Shown: in pieces, positions 1-9,069 of the stretch
Position numbering within the stretch: the stretch's first letter is position 1
Layout of the letters: each line of letters starts with the position of its first letter
Assembly: GCA_019261985.1 (NCBI GenBank)
Contig: JAFAQY010000132.1
Location: 62,001-126,000 of the forward strand
Source of the DNA: Bryobacterales bacterium
GTDB lineage: Bacteria > Acidobacteriota > Terriglobia > Bryobacterales > Bryobacteraceae
Direction of reading: 5' to 3'
DNA: 64,000 bases
The notes under the pieces: generated by a model
Seen by the model: the letters and a program-made list of their open reading frames with translations, nothing else
Database searches by the model: none
What the model was told of the DNA's origin: nothing
Made by a program: the position numbers and the translations under genes

Positions 1-965
1 CGCGCGCGTGCCGAGCGGATTCGCAGGAGCAGATCCTGGGGCCGGACACGCTGGAGTCGTTGGACGAATTCGGTTGGGAGTTGGATGAGCCGTTCGGCGA
101 TTCGTCGGCCATTCCGACGTATATTGTTTCGCGGCTGGCGGCGCGGCGCGTAAAGGTGGTGCTGTCGGGTGACGGCGGCGATGAGCTGTTTGCCGGATAC
201 GACAAATATCTGGTAGAGCGGCGCGAGCGGAGCTCTATCTTTTCACCGGCGCCAATGCGGTATTTGCTAGGCGCCGCACACAAGGTTTTTCCCGAAGGAG
301 TACGAGGCAAGAACCGGCTGCGGCATTATTCGCTTCCCGACGCAGAGCGTTTCATGGATGGCTGCACGTTCTTTCGCCGCGAAGAGGCGCGGCGTTTGTT
401 CCGGCCGGAGTTCGGGGAATTGCTGGCGAGGCACGATCCGGCGCAGGGGCGGATGGCTCGATTGAAGTCCAAGGGGCATTGGCTGTCGAAGCTGCAAGGG
501 ATGGACATCAGGTATTACCTGCCGCTGGACATTCTGACCAAAGTCGACCGCATGAGCATGGCCCATTCCATTGAAGCGCGCGTGCCGCTGCTGGATCACA
601 AACTGGTGGAATTCGCGGCTACGATTCCTCCGGAGCTGCAGATGCGCAATGGAACGACGAAATACATTTTGAAGCGCGCGGTGCGCGGGTTGCTGCCCGC
701 GGACATTGTCGATCGTCCGAAGCACGGCTTTGCCGTCCCGCTGGATTACTGGTTCCGCGGGCGGCTGGGTCCTTATATTCGCGAACTGGTTTTGGGAGAG
801 CGCAGCCGCCAGCGGGGCTATTTCGATCAGCGTTATCTGGAGCATTTGATCGGTAGGCACGAAAGAGGGAGGAATTTGGACCTTCAGCTTTGGACCTTGA
901 TTTCGTTCGAGCTGTGGGCGAGGACTTTTCTCGACCGGGGAAGACGGAGCCAGGCGGCGGCATGA
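1..965 (+). CDS. asparagine synthetase-like amidotransferase, C-terminal part (cut by window edge)
   Basis: The frame is open from base 3 with no start codon before the edge, so the N-terminal glutaminase domain lies outside the window. The visible part is the ATP-pyrophosphatase/synthetase domain of the AsnB family, recognised by SGDGGDELFAGY near the visible N-terminus, YYLPLDILTKVDRMSM, and the LEARVPLLDH-like stretch followed by RPKHGFAVPL near the end. The family moves glutamine nitrogen onto a carboxylate. In polysaccharide loci such proteins are thought to amidate sugar acids rather than make asparagine, and that role is inferred here from the glycosyltransferase and lyase neighbours. 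The stop TGA overlaps the next gene's ATG (ATGA), indicating translational coupling. The domain identification is strong; the substrate is unknown. Confidence 0.9.
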   Translation, partial: RACRADSQEQILGPDTLESLDEFGWELDEPFGDSSAIPTYIVSRLAARRVKVVLSGDGGDELFAGYDKYLVERRERSSIFSPAPMRYLLGAAHKVFPEGVRGKNRLRHYSLPDAERFMDGCTFFRREEARRLFRPEFGELLARHDPAQGRMARLKSKGHWLSKLQGMDIRYYLPLDILTKVDRMSMAHSIEARVPLLDHKLVEFAATIPPELQMRNGTTKYILKRAVRGLLPADIVDRPKHGFAVPLDYWFRGRLGPYIRELVLGERSRQRGYFDQRYLEHLIGRHERGRNLDLQLWTLISFELWARTFLDRGRRSQAAA

Positions 966-1945
966 AGCCGGTGAATAAGCAAAAGATTCTCCTGGTGGGT
1001 CCATATCCGCCGCCGCACGGAGGCATTTCGACGCATGTCGCCGAGCTGGAGCGGCAATGGCGTGATGCCGGCGTGCGATGCCGGGTCTTAGACACGGGGC
1101 GAGTGGGAATGCGGTTTTTTGCGGGAGTGGTGAGATTCGCGTGTGCAGGATGGACATTGCATGTGCATACCAATGGGCATAACCGGAAGAGCTGGGTGCT
1201 CGCAGGGATTTGTGGATTGGTGGGTCGGAGTCCGGTTTTAACACTCCATTCGGGTATGGCGCCCGCTTATCTGCTTGGCGCCGGTGGGCGGCTTGGCAAC
1301 CCGCCGCAGGCTGGCAGCCTGCCCCACAACGGCGACGGCCTGCCTTATTGGATCTGTAAATCATTTAAACGGATTGTGTGTGTGAATGCGGCGATTCGGG
1401 ATGCGCTAGTGGCGATAGGAGTGCCCGAAAAAAAGCTGGAAATCAAGCCCGCTTTTATTGAGCCACAACGCGGGGAATTCCCTTTGAATCCGCTGTTGCG
1501 GGCTTGGATGGGGCGGCATTCGCCGGTGTTCTCGACGACGCTGTTTTTTCGCCCGGAGTACGGATTCGAATTCCTGGTTAGCGCGCTGGCGAAATTGCGG
1601 CGGACGCATCCGTCGCTCGGATGCGTGGTGATGGGCAGCGGCGAAGAGCAGGGTAACGCGGAGCGGCTGGTTCGCGAATCGGGCCTTCAGGACAACATTT
1701 TTTTCGCCGGGGATGTGAGCCATGAGAGTTGTCTGGCGGTAATGTCTCGCTCGGACGTTTTCCTGCGACCTACATTCGCCGATGGCGATTCTGTATCGGT
1801 ACGGGAGGCGCTGGCGCTCGGAGTACCGGTGGTCGCGAGCCGCGTGGGGACGCGGCCGGACGACGCGATTTTGTTTGAGGCCGGCGATCGAGAGGATCTT
1901 TGCGCACGGGTGGAGCAGGCGCTGAAACAACATGTCATCGCTTAG
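962..1945 (+). CDS. glycosyltransferase, GT4-like
   Basis: A 327-aa protein of the group 1/GT4 superfamily. The N-terminus has the Rossmann opening ILLVGPYPPPHGGIS, typical of nucleotide-sugar-dependent transferases. The C-terminal half carries FFRPEYGFEFLV, a VVMGSGEE strand and the donor-binding patch RPTFADGDSVSVREALALG with the conserved Glu. The ATG at 962 overlaps the upstream stop and starts exactly at the Rossmann strand. A longer reading from 890 only adds residues antisense to nothing recognisable and is rejected. It probably adds one sugar in exopolysaccharide assembly at the inner face of the membrane. Residues about 107-125 are encoded by a palindromic repeat insertion that homologues are expected to lack. 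The last 14 bases overlap the next gene. Confidence 0.88.
   Translation: MKPVNKQKILLVGPYPPPHGGISTHVAELERQWRDAGVRCRVLDTGRVGMRFFAGVVRFACAGWTLHVHTNGHNRKSWVLAGICGLVGRSPVLTLHSGMAPAYLLGAGGRLGNPPQAGSLPHNGDGLPYWICKSFKRIVCVNAAIRDALVAIGVPEKKLEIKPAFIEPQRGEFPLNPLLRAWMGRHSPVFSTTLFFRPEYGFEFLVSALAKLRRTHPSLGCVVMGSGEEQGNAERLVRESGLQDNIFFAGDVSHESCLAVMSRSDVFLRPTFADGDSVSVREALALGVPVVASRVGTRPDDAILFEAGDREDLCARVEQALKQHVIA
1285..1328. repeat. palindromic repeat inside the glycosyltransferase gene
   Basis: Two adjacent hairpin units lie inside the coding sequence: a GGCGG-rich unit with core TTGGCAA and a GCAGGCTGGCAGCCTGC unit, ending in CCCACA. The outer boxes (GCAGGC, CCCACA) match the intergenic repeats elsewhere in the window, although the core is CTGGCAG rather than GCTTCAGC. 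The reading frame is kept and the insertion encodes a Gly/Pro-rich loop. Confidence 0.6.
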
Positions 1946-4055
1946 AAAACTCGCTCGCATGCGGCCCGCCGAACTGGTGTTCCGGCTACGCGAGCGGACG
2001 CGCATCGAAATGGAGAGGCGCAATTGGGCGCGGACTGCTCCGCCCGCTCCGCGGACTGCTCCGCCCGCTCCGAAGAATTTCAAAACCTATTTGCGCGAGA
2101 ACGCGGCACAGCGGTTTTACAAATTCGATTTTGCCGGCTCCGCTCGCGCGGCCGCCGAACAAGCAGAGCGCCTATGCAGGCATGAATTTCGCCTGCTGCA
2201 TTTCGATCCGGTTATTTTGCACGGCGAGATCGACTGGCATCGCGATCCGATTACCGGGCAAGCGTGGGAGCGGCGCTTTTGGGCGGATTACCGGCCCGAG
2301 ACCGAACATGGCGGACGCGACGTCAAACGCATTCACGAATTGAACCGCCAGCAGCATCTGCCGGAATTGGCGAAAGCCTTTTATTTGACCGGGAACGAAC
2401 GCTATGCCGCGGAGGCCGTGGCTCAACTGAACGGCTGGATCGGTCAGAACCCATTGGGCATCGGGATCAACTGGCAATCGAGTCTCGAAATCGCGATGCG
2501 CACGATCTCGTGGCTGTGGACGCTGTTTTTGCTTCTGGATTCGAAGGCGTTGAATGAGCCCGTAGCGCAAAGCATCGGCGGCTCCTTATTCGCTCAGTTG
2601 GAGCACGTCCATCGTTACACGTCGCGGTACAGCAGCCCGAACACACATCTGATCGGCGAGGCCGCGGCCTTATTTATCGCCGGGCTGACGTTTAGTGACC
2701 TGGAACGGCCGGCCATGTGGCTGCGGCAGGGCGCGGCGGTATTGGCGGAGGAGGCGCGAACGCAGATTTTGGATGACGGCGTTTACGGGGAGTTGTCTAC
2801 GTATTACCACCGCTATGCGCTCGAGTTTTATGAACAGGCGTTCGCGCTGGCGCAGCGGAACGGGTTCGACTTCCCGAATGTGGTGACGCAAAAGATTGAG
2901 GCAATGCGGGGATTTCTGGCGTGTATGACAAGGTCGGACGGGACGATTCCGCTGATCGGGGATGACGATGGGGGGCGGGCGGGTTGGTTTGGTAGGACAA
3001 GCTTCAGCTTGTCCTCCAAAGCGGGACAAGCTGAAGCTTGTCCTACTTGCGTTTTCCCCAATGGTGGATATGCGGTTCAGCGGTCGGAGCACGATCATCT
3101 CGTGTTCGATTTTGGCGGACTGGGAATGCTGAACGGCGGCCACGCGCATGCCGATTCTCTATCGATCACGTTATTTAGCCGGGGACGTGAACTGCTGGTA
3201 GATCCGGGGACTTATGTGTACAATTGCGCGCCGCAGTGGAGAGAGTATTTTCGATCTACCGCGGCGCACAATACAGTCACCATCGACGGCTTGAATCAGG
3301 CTGAAACTTCGGGAACATTTCGCTGGTCGTCAAGCTGGAATGCCCGACTTTGCTTGCATGTAGCCGGCGAGAGTACCGAATATCTCGAAGCCGAGCACGA
3401 CGCCTATCAGGCGAGGCTTGGCATCGTGCACCGGCGGAGGCTGCTGCACGTGCGTGGCGAGTATTGGGTGGTAGTGGACGATTTCAGCGGCCGTGGCCGG
3501 CACGAATACGAGTTTGCATTTCATCTGGGCCCCGAGGTGGAACTATCGCGGTATACAAGCCACGGTACCAAAGCGGTGCTTTGCGAGGACCGCGGATTGC
3601 TGCTGGGGATGCAGGCTTCCAATGCGCTCAGCACGGATGTAGTGGGCGGATGGGCTTCGAACGGCTACGGGGAGAAGCATACGTGCCGCACTCTGCGCGC
3701 GAAACTACGCACGGATACGCCGGCTGCCGCGATTACCATCGTGGCGCCGTATCAAAATGGCGCGGTCTTTGAGGCGCTGGACATCGACAGCGGCATCGCC
3801 TGTTCTTATTGCAGCGGCTCGGCGGAAGACATTGTGGTCTTTTCGCCCGAGCGCGGGACAGTGGAAATCGAGCGGTTCCGAATGCGCGGCGAGTTCTTCT
3901 GGCTACGGCTGAAAGACGGAGAACTGCAGCAGGTCGCGGCAATCCGCGCGGAGAGTTTGACGGCCGGCGACAGTATCATCTTCAGCCACTCGAAGCCGGG
4001 CTCCTACTTTTCCGCCAAGGAAGAAACGGTATGTGCGCCATCTGCGGCATTTTGA
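1932..4055 (+). CDS. heparinase II/III-type polysaccharide lyase homologue
   Basis: A 707-aa protein. Residues about 90-350 form the alpha-helical toroid seen in alginate lyase and heparinase II/III proteins (GINWQSSLEIAMRTISWLW, YSSPNTHLIGEAAAL). Residues about 385-620 form the beta-sandwich with the heparinase signature GGHAHADSLS and LLVDPGTYVYN. Such proteins in exopolysaccharide operons are thought to trim or modify the polymer by beta-elimination. No signal peptide is visible, so the site of action is uncertain. The start ATG overlaps the previous gene by 14 bases. Near the N-terminus a 21-bp unit is tandemly duplicated, giving an ARTAPPAP repeat. A palindromic element at 2993-3045 adds a low-complexity stretch just before the catalytic half. 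The 3' end overlaps the next amidotransferase by 25 bases. Confidence 0.87.
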   Translation: MSSLRKLARMRPAELVFRLRERTRIEMERRNWARTAPPAPRTAPPAPKNFKTYLRENAAQRFYKFDFAGSARAAAEQAERLCRHEFRLLHFDPVILHGEIDWHRDPITGQAWERRFWADYRPETEHGGRDVKRIHELNRQQHLPELAKAFYLTGNERYAAEAVAQLNGWIGQNPLGIGINWQSSLEIAMRTISWLWTLFLLLDSKALNEPVAQSIGGSLFAQLEHVHRYTSRYSSPNTHLIGEAAALFIAGLTFSDLERPAMWLRQGAAVLAEEARTQILDDGVYGELSTYYHRYALEFYEQAFALAQRNGFDFPNVVTQKIEAMRGFLACMTRSDGTIPLIGDDDGGRAGWFGRTSFSLSSKAGQAEACPTCVFPNGGYAVQRSEHDHLVFDFGGLGMLNGGHAHADSLSITLFSRGRELLVDPGTYVYNCAPQWREYFRSTAAHNTVTIDGLNQAETSGTFRWSSSWNARLCLHVAGESTEYLEAEHDAYQARLGIVHRRRLLHVRGEYWVVVDDFSGRGRHEYEFAFHLGPEVELSRYTSHGTKAVLCEDRGLLLGMQASNALSTDVVGGWASNGYGEKHTCRTLRAKLRTDTPAAAITIVAPYQNGAVFEALDIDSGIACSYCSGSAEDIVVFSPERGTVEIERFRMRGEFFWLRLKDGELQQVAAIRAESLTAGDSIIFSHSKPGSYFSAKEETVCAPSAAF
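2029..2070 (+). repeat. perfect 21-bp tandem duplication in the lyase gene
   Basis: Two identical 21-bp units (2029-2049 and 2050-2070) run head to tail in frame and encode a duplicated RTAPPAP-type segment near the N-terminus. Seven codons per unit keeps the frame. This looks like recent slippage. Confidence 0.9.
2993..3045. repeat. palindromic repeat inserted in frame in the lyase gene
   Basis: Two inverted hairpin units with core acaagcttcagcttgt and its mirror acaagctgaagcttgt are separated by a short ccaaagcg spacer, so the whole 53-bp block is itself an inverted repeat. It uses the same GCTTCAGC core as the intergenic repeats of the window but with A/T-rich arms. It sits inside coding sequence, keeps frame, and encodes a TSFSLSSKAGQAEACPT-like insertion between the GDDDGG and FPNGGY segments. 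Confidence 0.85.
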
Positions 4056-5941
4056 ATTTCGATTTGGCTAAGCCGGTGGATGCGGCGCTGATCCGCCGCA
4101 TGACCCGGGTGCTTTCGCATCGCGGCCCCGACGATGAGGGATTTTATATTCGGAGCGGCGTGGGTTTGGGACACCGGCGCTTGAGCGTGATCGATTTGGA
4201 CAGCGGCCAGCAGCCGATCTTCAACGAGGACCGGAGCGCCGTTATCGTGTTCAACGGAGAGGTATACAACTACCAGGAGCTGGCTACGGAACTAGAAGCC
4301 GCCGGGCACAGCTTCGAGACGCGGTCCGATACCGAAACAATTCTGCACGCCTATGAGGACTACGGCGAGAGCTGCGTCGACCGCCTTCGCGGCATGTTCG
4401 CGTTTGCGATTTGGGATGCCCGTGAACGGCGTCTATTTATCGCGCGGGACCGGCTAGGGAAGAAGCCGCTTTATTATTACGCGGGCCGTGACTTCTTTGC
4501 ATTCGCTTCGGAGATTAAAGCGCTGCTGGAAATCCCGGAGGTCCCGCGCGAGGTGGATCCCGATTCGCTGGATCTGTACTTATCACTGCGATACGTGCCC
4601 GGACCGCGAACGATGTTCAAGAACGTTTATTGCTTGCAGCCGGGGCACCTGATGGTGGTGGACAGGTCGGGAATCCGGACGCAAAGGCCTTATTGGGATA
4701 TTGAGTTTCCGGCGGCGGGGGAGGAGGATCGCGAGCAGCCTGCCCGGCAAAGGATGGAGGAGTTCAGGAACTTGTTGAGCGAGAGCGTCCGGCTGCGAAT
4801 GATCGCCGAGGTTCCGCTAGGCGTGTTCTTGAGCGGCGGACTGGATTCCACCGCGATTCTGGCTCAAGCCACGGCCCTGCGGGGGCCGGGCGAGCGGATG
4901 AAAACGTTCAGCATCGGCTACGACGGTCCGGGCACGGAAGGCGCGGATGAACTCGAATACGCGCGCATCGCCGCGCGGGCGTTTCACGCCGCGCATCACG
5001 AATACAAATTGAAGGCGTCCGAATTCGAGGCTTTTGTGCCGGATTTGGTTTGGCATTTGGACGAACCCATGGCGGACGCGAGCTGCATTCCGCTGTATTA
5101 CATTTCCAAGCTCGCGCGCGAGCATATCACGGTGGTGCTGTCCGGCGAAGGAGCGGATGAGATTCTCGCCGGATACGCAATCTACCGGCGGATGCTTACG
5201 CTGGAGCGGGTTCGACGCGGCGTGCCGGGAATAGCGGCGATCGCGCCGCTGCTGGCGCGGCTCGCGCCGGGAGATAAACTTGGCCGCTATCTTCTCGATT
5301 CCGCGAAGCCCATCGAGAGGCGATATCAGAGCGTCGACCGCGGACCGGGGTTCGAAGGCAAGCGGAAACTGATCGGCGACGACCGGGCATGGAAATCCGA
5401 GCTGCAGCTTCGCGCTATTTTCGATTCCTATTTCAGCCGCGTGGCGCACGCTTCGACACTCAACAAAATGCTGTATGTGGACGCGAAGGTGTGGCTTCCG
5501 GACGATCTTTTGAACAAGGCCGATAAGATGACGATGGCTAACGGGCTGGAGCTGCGCGTTCCTTTTCTGGATCACCAGCTCGTGGAGTTCGCGGCGAATC
5601 TTCCCGAGAGCGCAAAAATCGCGGGCGGAAATGGAAAGGCGCTCCTACGCGAGTCCATGAAAGGGTTTTTGCCGGAGGCGATCCTAAAGCGTCCGAAGAA
5701 GGGATTTCCGGTGCCGCTTTCGCCCTGGCTGCGCGGGCCGCTGCGCCCGTTCGTGCGCGACAGGTTGTGCTCGCCGGGATCGGCATTCAGCAACTATATG
5801 GACGGGTCAGGCGTGGTTCGCCTGGTCGAGGAGCACGAGGCCGGCATCGATCGCTCGCAGGAGCTGTGGACGCTGATCGTATTCGAATCCTGGGAGCGGC
5901 AGTTCACCCGGCCCGCTTTGGAACGGGAGTTTGCCGTATGA
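4031..5941 (+). CDS. asnB: asparagine synthetase-like amidotransferase (glutamine-hydrolysing)
   Basis: A complete 636-aa class II amidotransferase. The ATG at 4031 gives MCAICGIL, placing the catalytic Cys at position 2, so this start is preferred over longer readings from 3809. The glutaminase domain spans about residues 2-210 (RVLSHRGPDDEG, VFNGEVYNY, RSDTETILHAYE). The synthetase domain spans about 230-600, with the PP-loop FLSGGLDSTAI, VVLSGEGADEILAGY and LPDDLLNKADKMTMANGLE. Size and layout resemble the amidotransferase associated with exosortase-type polysaccharide loci, but no exosortase is visible here. It overlaps the lyase gene by 25 bases and its stop overlaps the next ATG (ATGA). 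The partial homologue at the left edge is a second copy in the same operon. Confidence 0.92.
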   Translation: MCAICGILNFDLAKPVDAALIRRMTRVLSHRGPDDEGFYIRSGVGLGHRRLSVIDLDSGQQPIFNEDRSAVIVFNGEVYNYQELATELEAAGHSFETRSDTETILHAYEDYGESCVDRLRGMFAFAIWDARERRLFIARDRLGKKPLYYYAGRDFFAFASEIKALLEIPEVPREVDPDSLDLYLSLRYVPGPRTMFKNVYCLQPGHLMVVDRSGIRTQRPYWDIEFPAAGEEDREQPARQRMEEFRNLLSESVRLRMIAEVPLGVFLSGGLDSTAILAQATALRGPGERMKTFSIGYDGPGTEGADELEYARIAARAFHAAHHEYKLKASEFEAFVPDLVWHLDEPMADASCIPLYYISKLAREHITVVLSGEGADEILAGYAIYRRMLTLERVRRGVPGIAAIAPLLARLAPGDKLGRYLLDSAKPIERRYQSVDRGPGFEGKRKLIGDDRAWKSELQLRAIFDSYFSRVAHASTLNKMLYVDAKVWLPDDLLNKADKMTMANGLELRVPFLDHQLVEFAANLPESAKIAGGNGKALLRESMKGFLPEAILKRPKKGFPVPLSPWLRGPLRPFVRDRLCSPGSAFSNYMDGSGVVRLVEEHEAGIDRSQELWTLIVFESWERQFTRPALEREFAV

Positions 5942-7107
5942 TCCAAAACCAAGACATCATCTGTTTTTGTAACGACTGGGGCGGCGATCCGCTGAGCAAA
6001 ACGCAGATCGTGCGCCGGCTCGCGAGAAAGAACCGGATTCTATGGGTGAACTCGACGGGCATTCGCAATCCGAAAGTTTCGGCGCACGATTTCGGACGGG
6101 CGTGGAAAAAACTACGCCAGTATTTCCGGGGAGTTCGCCGGGTGGAGGACAACATCTGGGTATTTGCGCCCCTGGTGATTCCTTTTCACGGCAGTCCCGT
6201 GGCGCGGCGGATAAATGCGCGATGGCTTGCGGCGCAGTTGCGGAGAGCGTGCCGCAAGCTGGGCTTTCGCGACGCGACCACGCTGACGTTTGTGCCGAGC
6301 TCCGCCGCGGTGGTGGGCTCGCTTCGAGAGTCGCGGATTATTTACTACTGCGTCGATGAATACTCGCAATTCAGCGGAGCGGATACGGAAGCGATTTTGC
6401 AGATGGAACGGGCGCTGATGGAGAAGTCGGATGCGGTGATTGTCTCGGCCAGCCGTTTATACGAAACCAAGAGAGCCTACAACGAAAACACGTATTTGAT
6501 CACCCACGGCGTAGACGTCCAGCATTTCCGGAAGGCGTGCTTTCCGGAAACGGAGATTCCAGCGGATTGCCCGACGCGGCGGCCGGTGATCGGGTTTTAC
6601 GGGCTGGTGGAGGACTGGGTAGATTTGCGAGTGATCCGGTATCTGGCGGAGGCGCGGCCGGATTGGTCGTTTCCGGTAATCGGCGAGGTGCGGACGGATA
6701 TTACGGCATTCGAGAACCTGCCGAACGTACATTTTTTGGGCCGGCGGGATTACGGTTCGCTGCCGGGGTACTGCAAAGGATTCGATGTGGCGCTTTTGCC
6801 ATTCGTGATGAACGAGCTTACGATCGCGGCGAATCCGCTGAAGCTGCGCGAGTACCTTGCCGCCGGCTTACCGGTGGTGGCAAGTCCGATTCCGGAGGTG
6901 AAGAAGATGGGGCGGTTGGTTCGGTTGGCAACCAGCCCCGGGGAATATCTGGAGCAGATCGAGGAGCTGCTGGCGCGCGGCCAACGGGGGCCGCGCATGG
7001 TTGTGTCCCGCGCGATGGATGACGAGTCGTGGGACGCGAAGGTGGAGGAATTGAGCGAGTACATGCAAGGCCTCGGAGAGAGGCGGGCGGTGTTAGAGGG
7101 GGTGTAG
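5938..7107 (+). CDS. glycosyltransferase (group 1, TuaH-like)
   Basis: A 389-aa protein. The N-terminus IICFCNDWGGDPLSKTQIVRRLA followed by ILWVNSTGIRNP is typical of the TuaH-like branch of group 1 glycosyltransferases. The C-terminal half has the donor-site region ALLPFVMNELTIAANPLKLREYLAAGLPVVAS, with the conserved Glu of the E(x7)E-type motif region. The ATG at 5938 is embedded in the upstream TGA, so a much longer reading from 5767 is rejected. It is expected to act in the cytoplasm, adding a sugar in the same polysaccharide pathway as the upstream genes. The acceptor is unknown. Confidence 0.87.
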   Translation: MIQNQDIICFCNDWGGDPLSKTQIVRRLARKNRILWVNSTGIRNPKVSAHDFGRAWKKLRQYFRGVRRVEDNIWVFAPLVIPFHGSPVARRINARWLAAQLRRACRKLGFRDATTLTFVPSSAAVVGSLRESRIIYYCVDEYSQFSGADTEAILQMERALMEKSDAVIVSASRLYETKRAYNENTYLITHGVDVQHFRKACFPETEIPADCPTRRPVIGFYGLVEDWVDLRVIRYLAEARPDWSFPVIGEVRTDITAFENLPNVHFLGRRDYGSLPGYCKGFDVALLPFVMNELTIAANPLKLREYLAAGLPVVASPIPEVKKMGRLVRLATSPGEYLEQIEELLARGQRGPRMVVSRAMDDESWDAKVEELSEYMQGLGERRAVLEGV

Positions 7108-7108
7108 G

Positions 7109-8872
7109 ATGCGGAACATACGCGAGAGGGGCCAGGGGCCAGTGGTTTTGACTGCGGCTTTACTCGTGTTCGCTGTGGTGGGTCAGGCGGCCGCAATCGA
7201 TTGGTGGGTAGCAAGTCCTTTGGAAAAGATCAAGCCTACGGATCCGGAGCCGGCGACTCCGGCGAAAGCCGCTACGATTTACGCGGCCCGTAATGAGTTC
7301 GAGCCGTTTCAAATCGTTCTGCGCGCGAACGGCAGCGCGGTACAGAACGTAGATGTCACCTGCTCGGATTTGCGTACCGAAGCGGGCGATACGATCACGT
7401 CGAGCGATAACGTCACGATTTACGCGGAGCAGTTCATCAAGATCACGCAGCCCTCGCTTCAAAGCGGAGTGCCGGGAGAATATCCGGACCCGCTGGTTCC
7501 GCGCATCGACCGGTATGCCAACGAACAGCGCAACGCGTTTCCGTTGAATTTGCAGAGCGGCAGCAACCAGCCGGTGTGGATCGACATGTTCGTTCCAGAC
7601 GATGCCGCACCTGGACAGTATTCGGGCAAAGTGACGGTGACGACGAACGGCGCCGCGTCGTTCACGGTTCCGGTTCAGTTGACTGTGTGGTCCTTTGCGC
7701 TGCCATCGACCTCCACTCTGCCGTCGTCTTACGGCTTCAGCGGGACGTCGGCGCTGAAGGTGCACTACGGGTCTTACACCAGCGATCAGGATTTATACAT
7801 AATCACGCGGGTGTACGAAACCGCCGCGCTGCTTCACCGCGTCAGTATAAATGGGGGAAGCCAAGTTCCGCCGAAATATCAATACGATCATGGCCAGATG
7901 AGCATAAATTGGGCGGCCTACGACGCCGAAGTCGGTCCGTTTCTGGATGGAAGCGCGATCGCATCGGGCCCGCTGCATGGAGCAAAAGCAACATCGATAG
8001 ATTTGCGGATGCCGGCATCTTTTGGGACGCCTGCGCTTCAGGCGCTGTACTGGCAGCAATCCGTGCGGCATTTTGAGGACAAGGAATGGGATGGCCGCCT
8101 GTTTTACTACTTGTGGGACGAGCCTGCGCTCACGGATTTTCCGAAAGTCGCGGCTCTGGGCCGCGCGGCGTTGCAAGCCGCCCCAAGCCTTCGCAATCTG
8201 GTGACAACCACCCCGGATCGCACGCTGGCGCCCGTGGTTCGCATCTGGACGCCGTTGGTGAACTGCCTGGAGGTCAAGCCGGGCTTCGACGATTTCTGCA
8301 CCCATACTCCGACTTCGAAAGAGTACGCAGACGTGCGGGCGCAATCCAAGGGTCTGTGGTTTTACCAATCATGCGCGAGCCATGGATGCGGCGGCCCCGG
8401 CGGCAAATATTTCGAGGGCTGGCCGAGCTACATGATCGACGCTTCCGGTCCGGCGAATCGCGTGATGCAGTGGGTCGCCTGGAAGTACCAGATGGAAGGC
8501 GAGCTCTACTACAGCATGAATGACGCTTACACTTCCGGCGACGCGTGGACGAACATCCGGCAGTTCTCCGGTAATGGCGACGGCACATTATTTTATCCGG
8601 GAACGCCCGGGAGAATCGGCGGGAAAACGCATATTCCGATAGAGAGCATGCGCCTGAAACTCATCCGGGAAGGAATGGAAGACTACGAATATTTGGCGCT
8701 GCTTGCGCAGTTCGATCCAGCCATGGCGGACCATTACGCCAGCCAGATTGTACAAGCGCCCTACCTTTTTGAGAGCGACCCGAGCACTTTTTTACAAGTG
8801 CGCCAACAGTTGGGACAGACACTGGACCGGATGACGGCCTCGCAACTGGCGAGTAGGAGCAATGTCCGCTAG
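7109..8872 (+). CDS. secreted DUF4091 (GH123-like) glycoside hydrolase-type protein
   Basis: A 587-aa protein with a signal peptide (hydrophobic LTAALLVFAVVGQAAA, cleavage before IDWW). Residues about 30-200 look like a beta-sandwich module (FEPFQIVLRAN, WIDMFVPDDAAPGQYSG). The rest resembles the TIM-barrel-like region of DUF4091/GH123 proteins, with FYYLWDEPAL and a C-terminal HIPIESMRLKLIREGMEDYEYL segment characteristic of DUF4091. The start ATG is one base after the previous stop, behind a G-rich ribosome site. It is probably exported with the polysaccharide pathway, possibly to trim glycans. Catalysis is inferred from the family only. Confidence 0.8.
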   Translation: MRNIRERGQGPVVLTAALLVFAVVGQAAAIDWWVASPLEKIKPTDPEPATPAKAATIYAARNEFEPFQIVLRANGSAVQNVDVTCSDLRTEAGDTITSSDNVTIYAEQFIKITQPSLQSGVPGEYPDPLVPRIDRYANEQRNAFPLNLQSGSNQPVWIDMFVPDDAAPGQYSGKVTVTTNGAASFTVPVQLTVWSFALPSTSTLPSSYGFSGTSALKVHYGSYTSDQDLYIITRVYETAALLHRVSINGGSQVPPKYQYDHGQMSINWAAYDAEVGPFLDGSAIASGPLHGAKATSIDLRMPASFGTPALQALYWQQSVRHFEDKEWDGRLFYYLWDEPALTDFPKVAALGRAALQAAPSLRNLVTTTPDRTLAPVVRIWTPLVNCLEVKPGFDDFCTHTPTSKEYADVRAQSKGLWFYQSCASHGCGGPGGKYFEGWPSYMIDASGPANRVMQWVAWKYQMEGELYYSMNDAYTSGDAWTNIRQFSGNGDGTLFYPGTPGRIGGKTHIPIESMRLKLIREGMEDYEYLALLAQFDPAMADHYASQIVQAPYLFESDPSTFLQVRQQLGQTLDRMTASQLASRSNVR

Positions 8873-8925
8873 GGGAACGTGGCGCACGCCAGGGGGCGGG
8901 CCGTGTCGCATTTATCGGGGCCCGA

Positions 8926-8945
8926 CTCCCTCGAACGCGAGGGAG
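8926..8945 (+). terminator. hairpin after the polysaccharide operon
   Basis: A perfect 8-bp stem (ctccctcg / cgagggag) with an AACG tetraloop lies 54 bases after the DUF4091 stop. There is no T-tract, so intrinsic termination is unproven, but the position fits the end of the operon. Confidence 0.4.
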
Positions 8946-9069
8946 CCGGAATGCTGCCCCGCTTTCATGTTTGCTTGTGCGTGCAGGCGCATGGGGCTGA
9001 AAGCCTCACCTCCCGCAAATTGGATACGGCCCGATTAAAGTCCTTCTCTGATCCATTCGACATTGAACC

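Noticed and set aside
267-1364. 365-codon minus-strand open frame
   Set aside because: Antisense to the amidotransferase and glycosyltransferase genes, both supported by family motifs.
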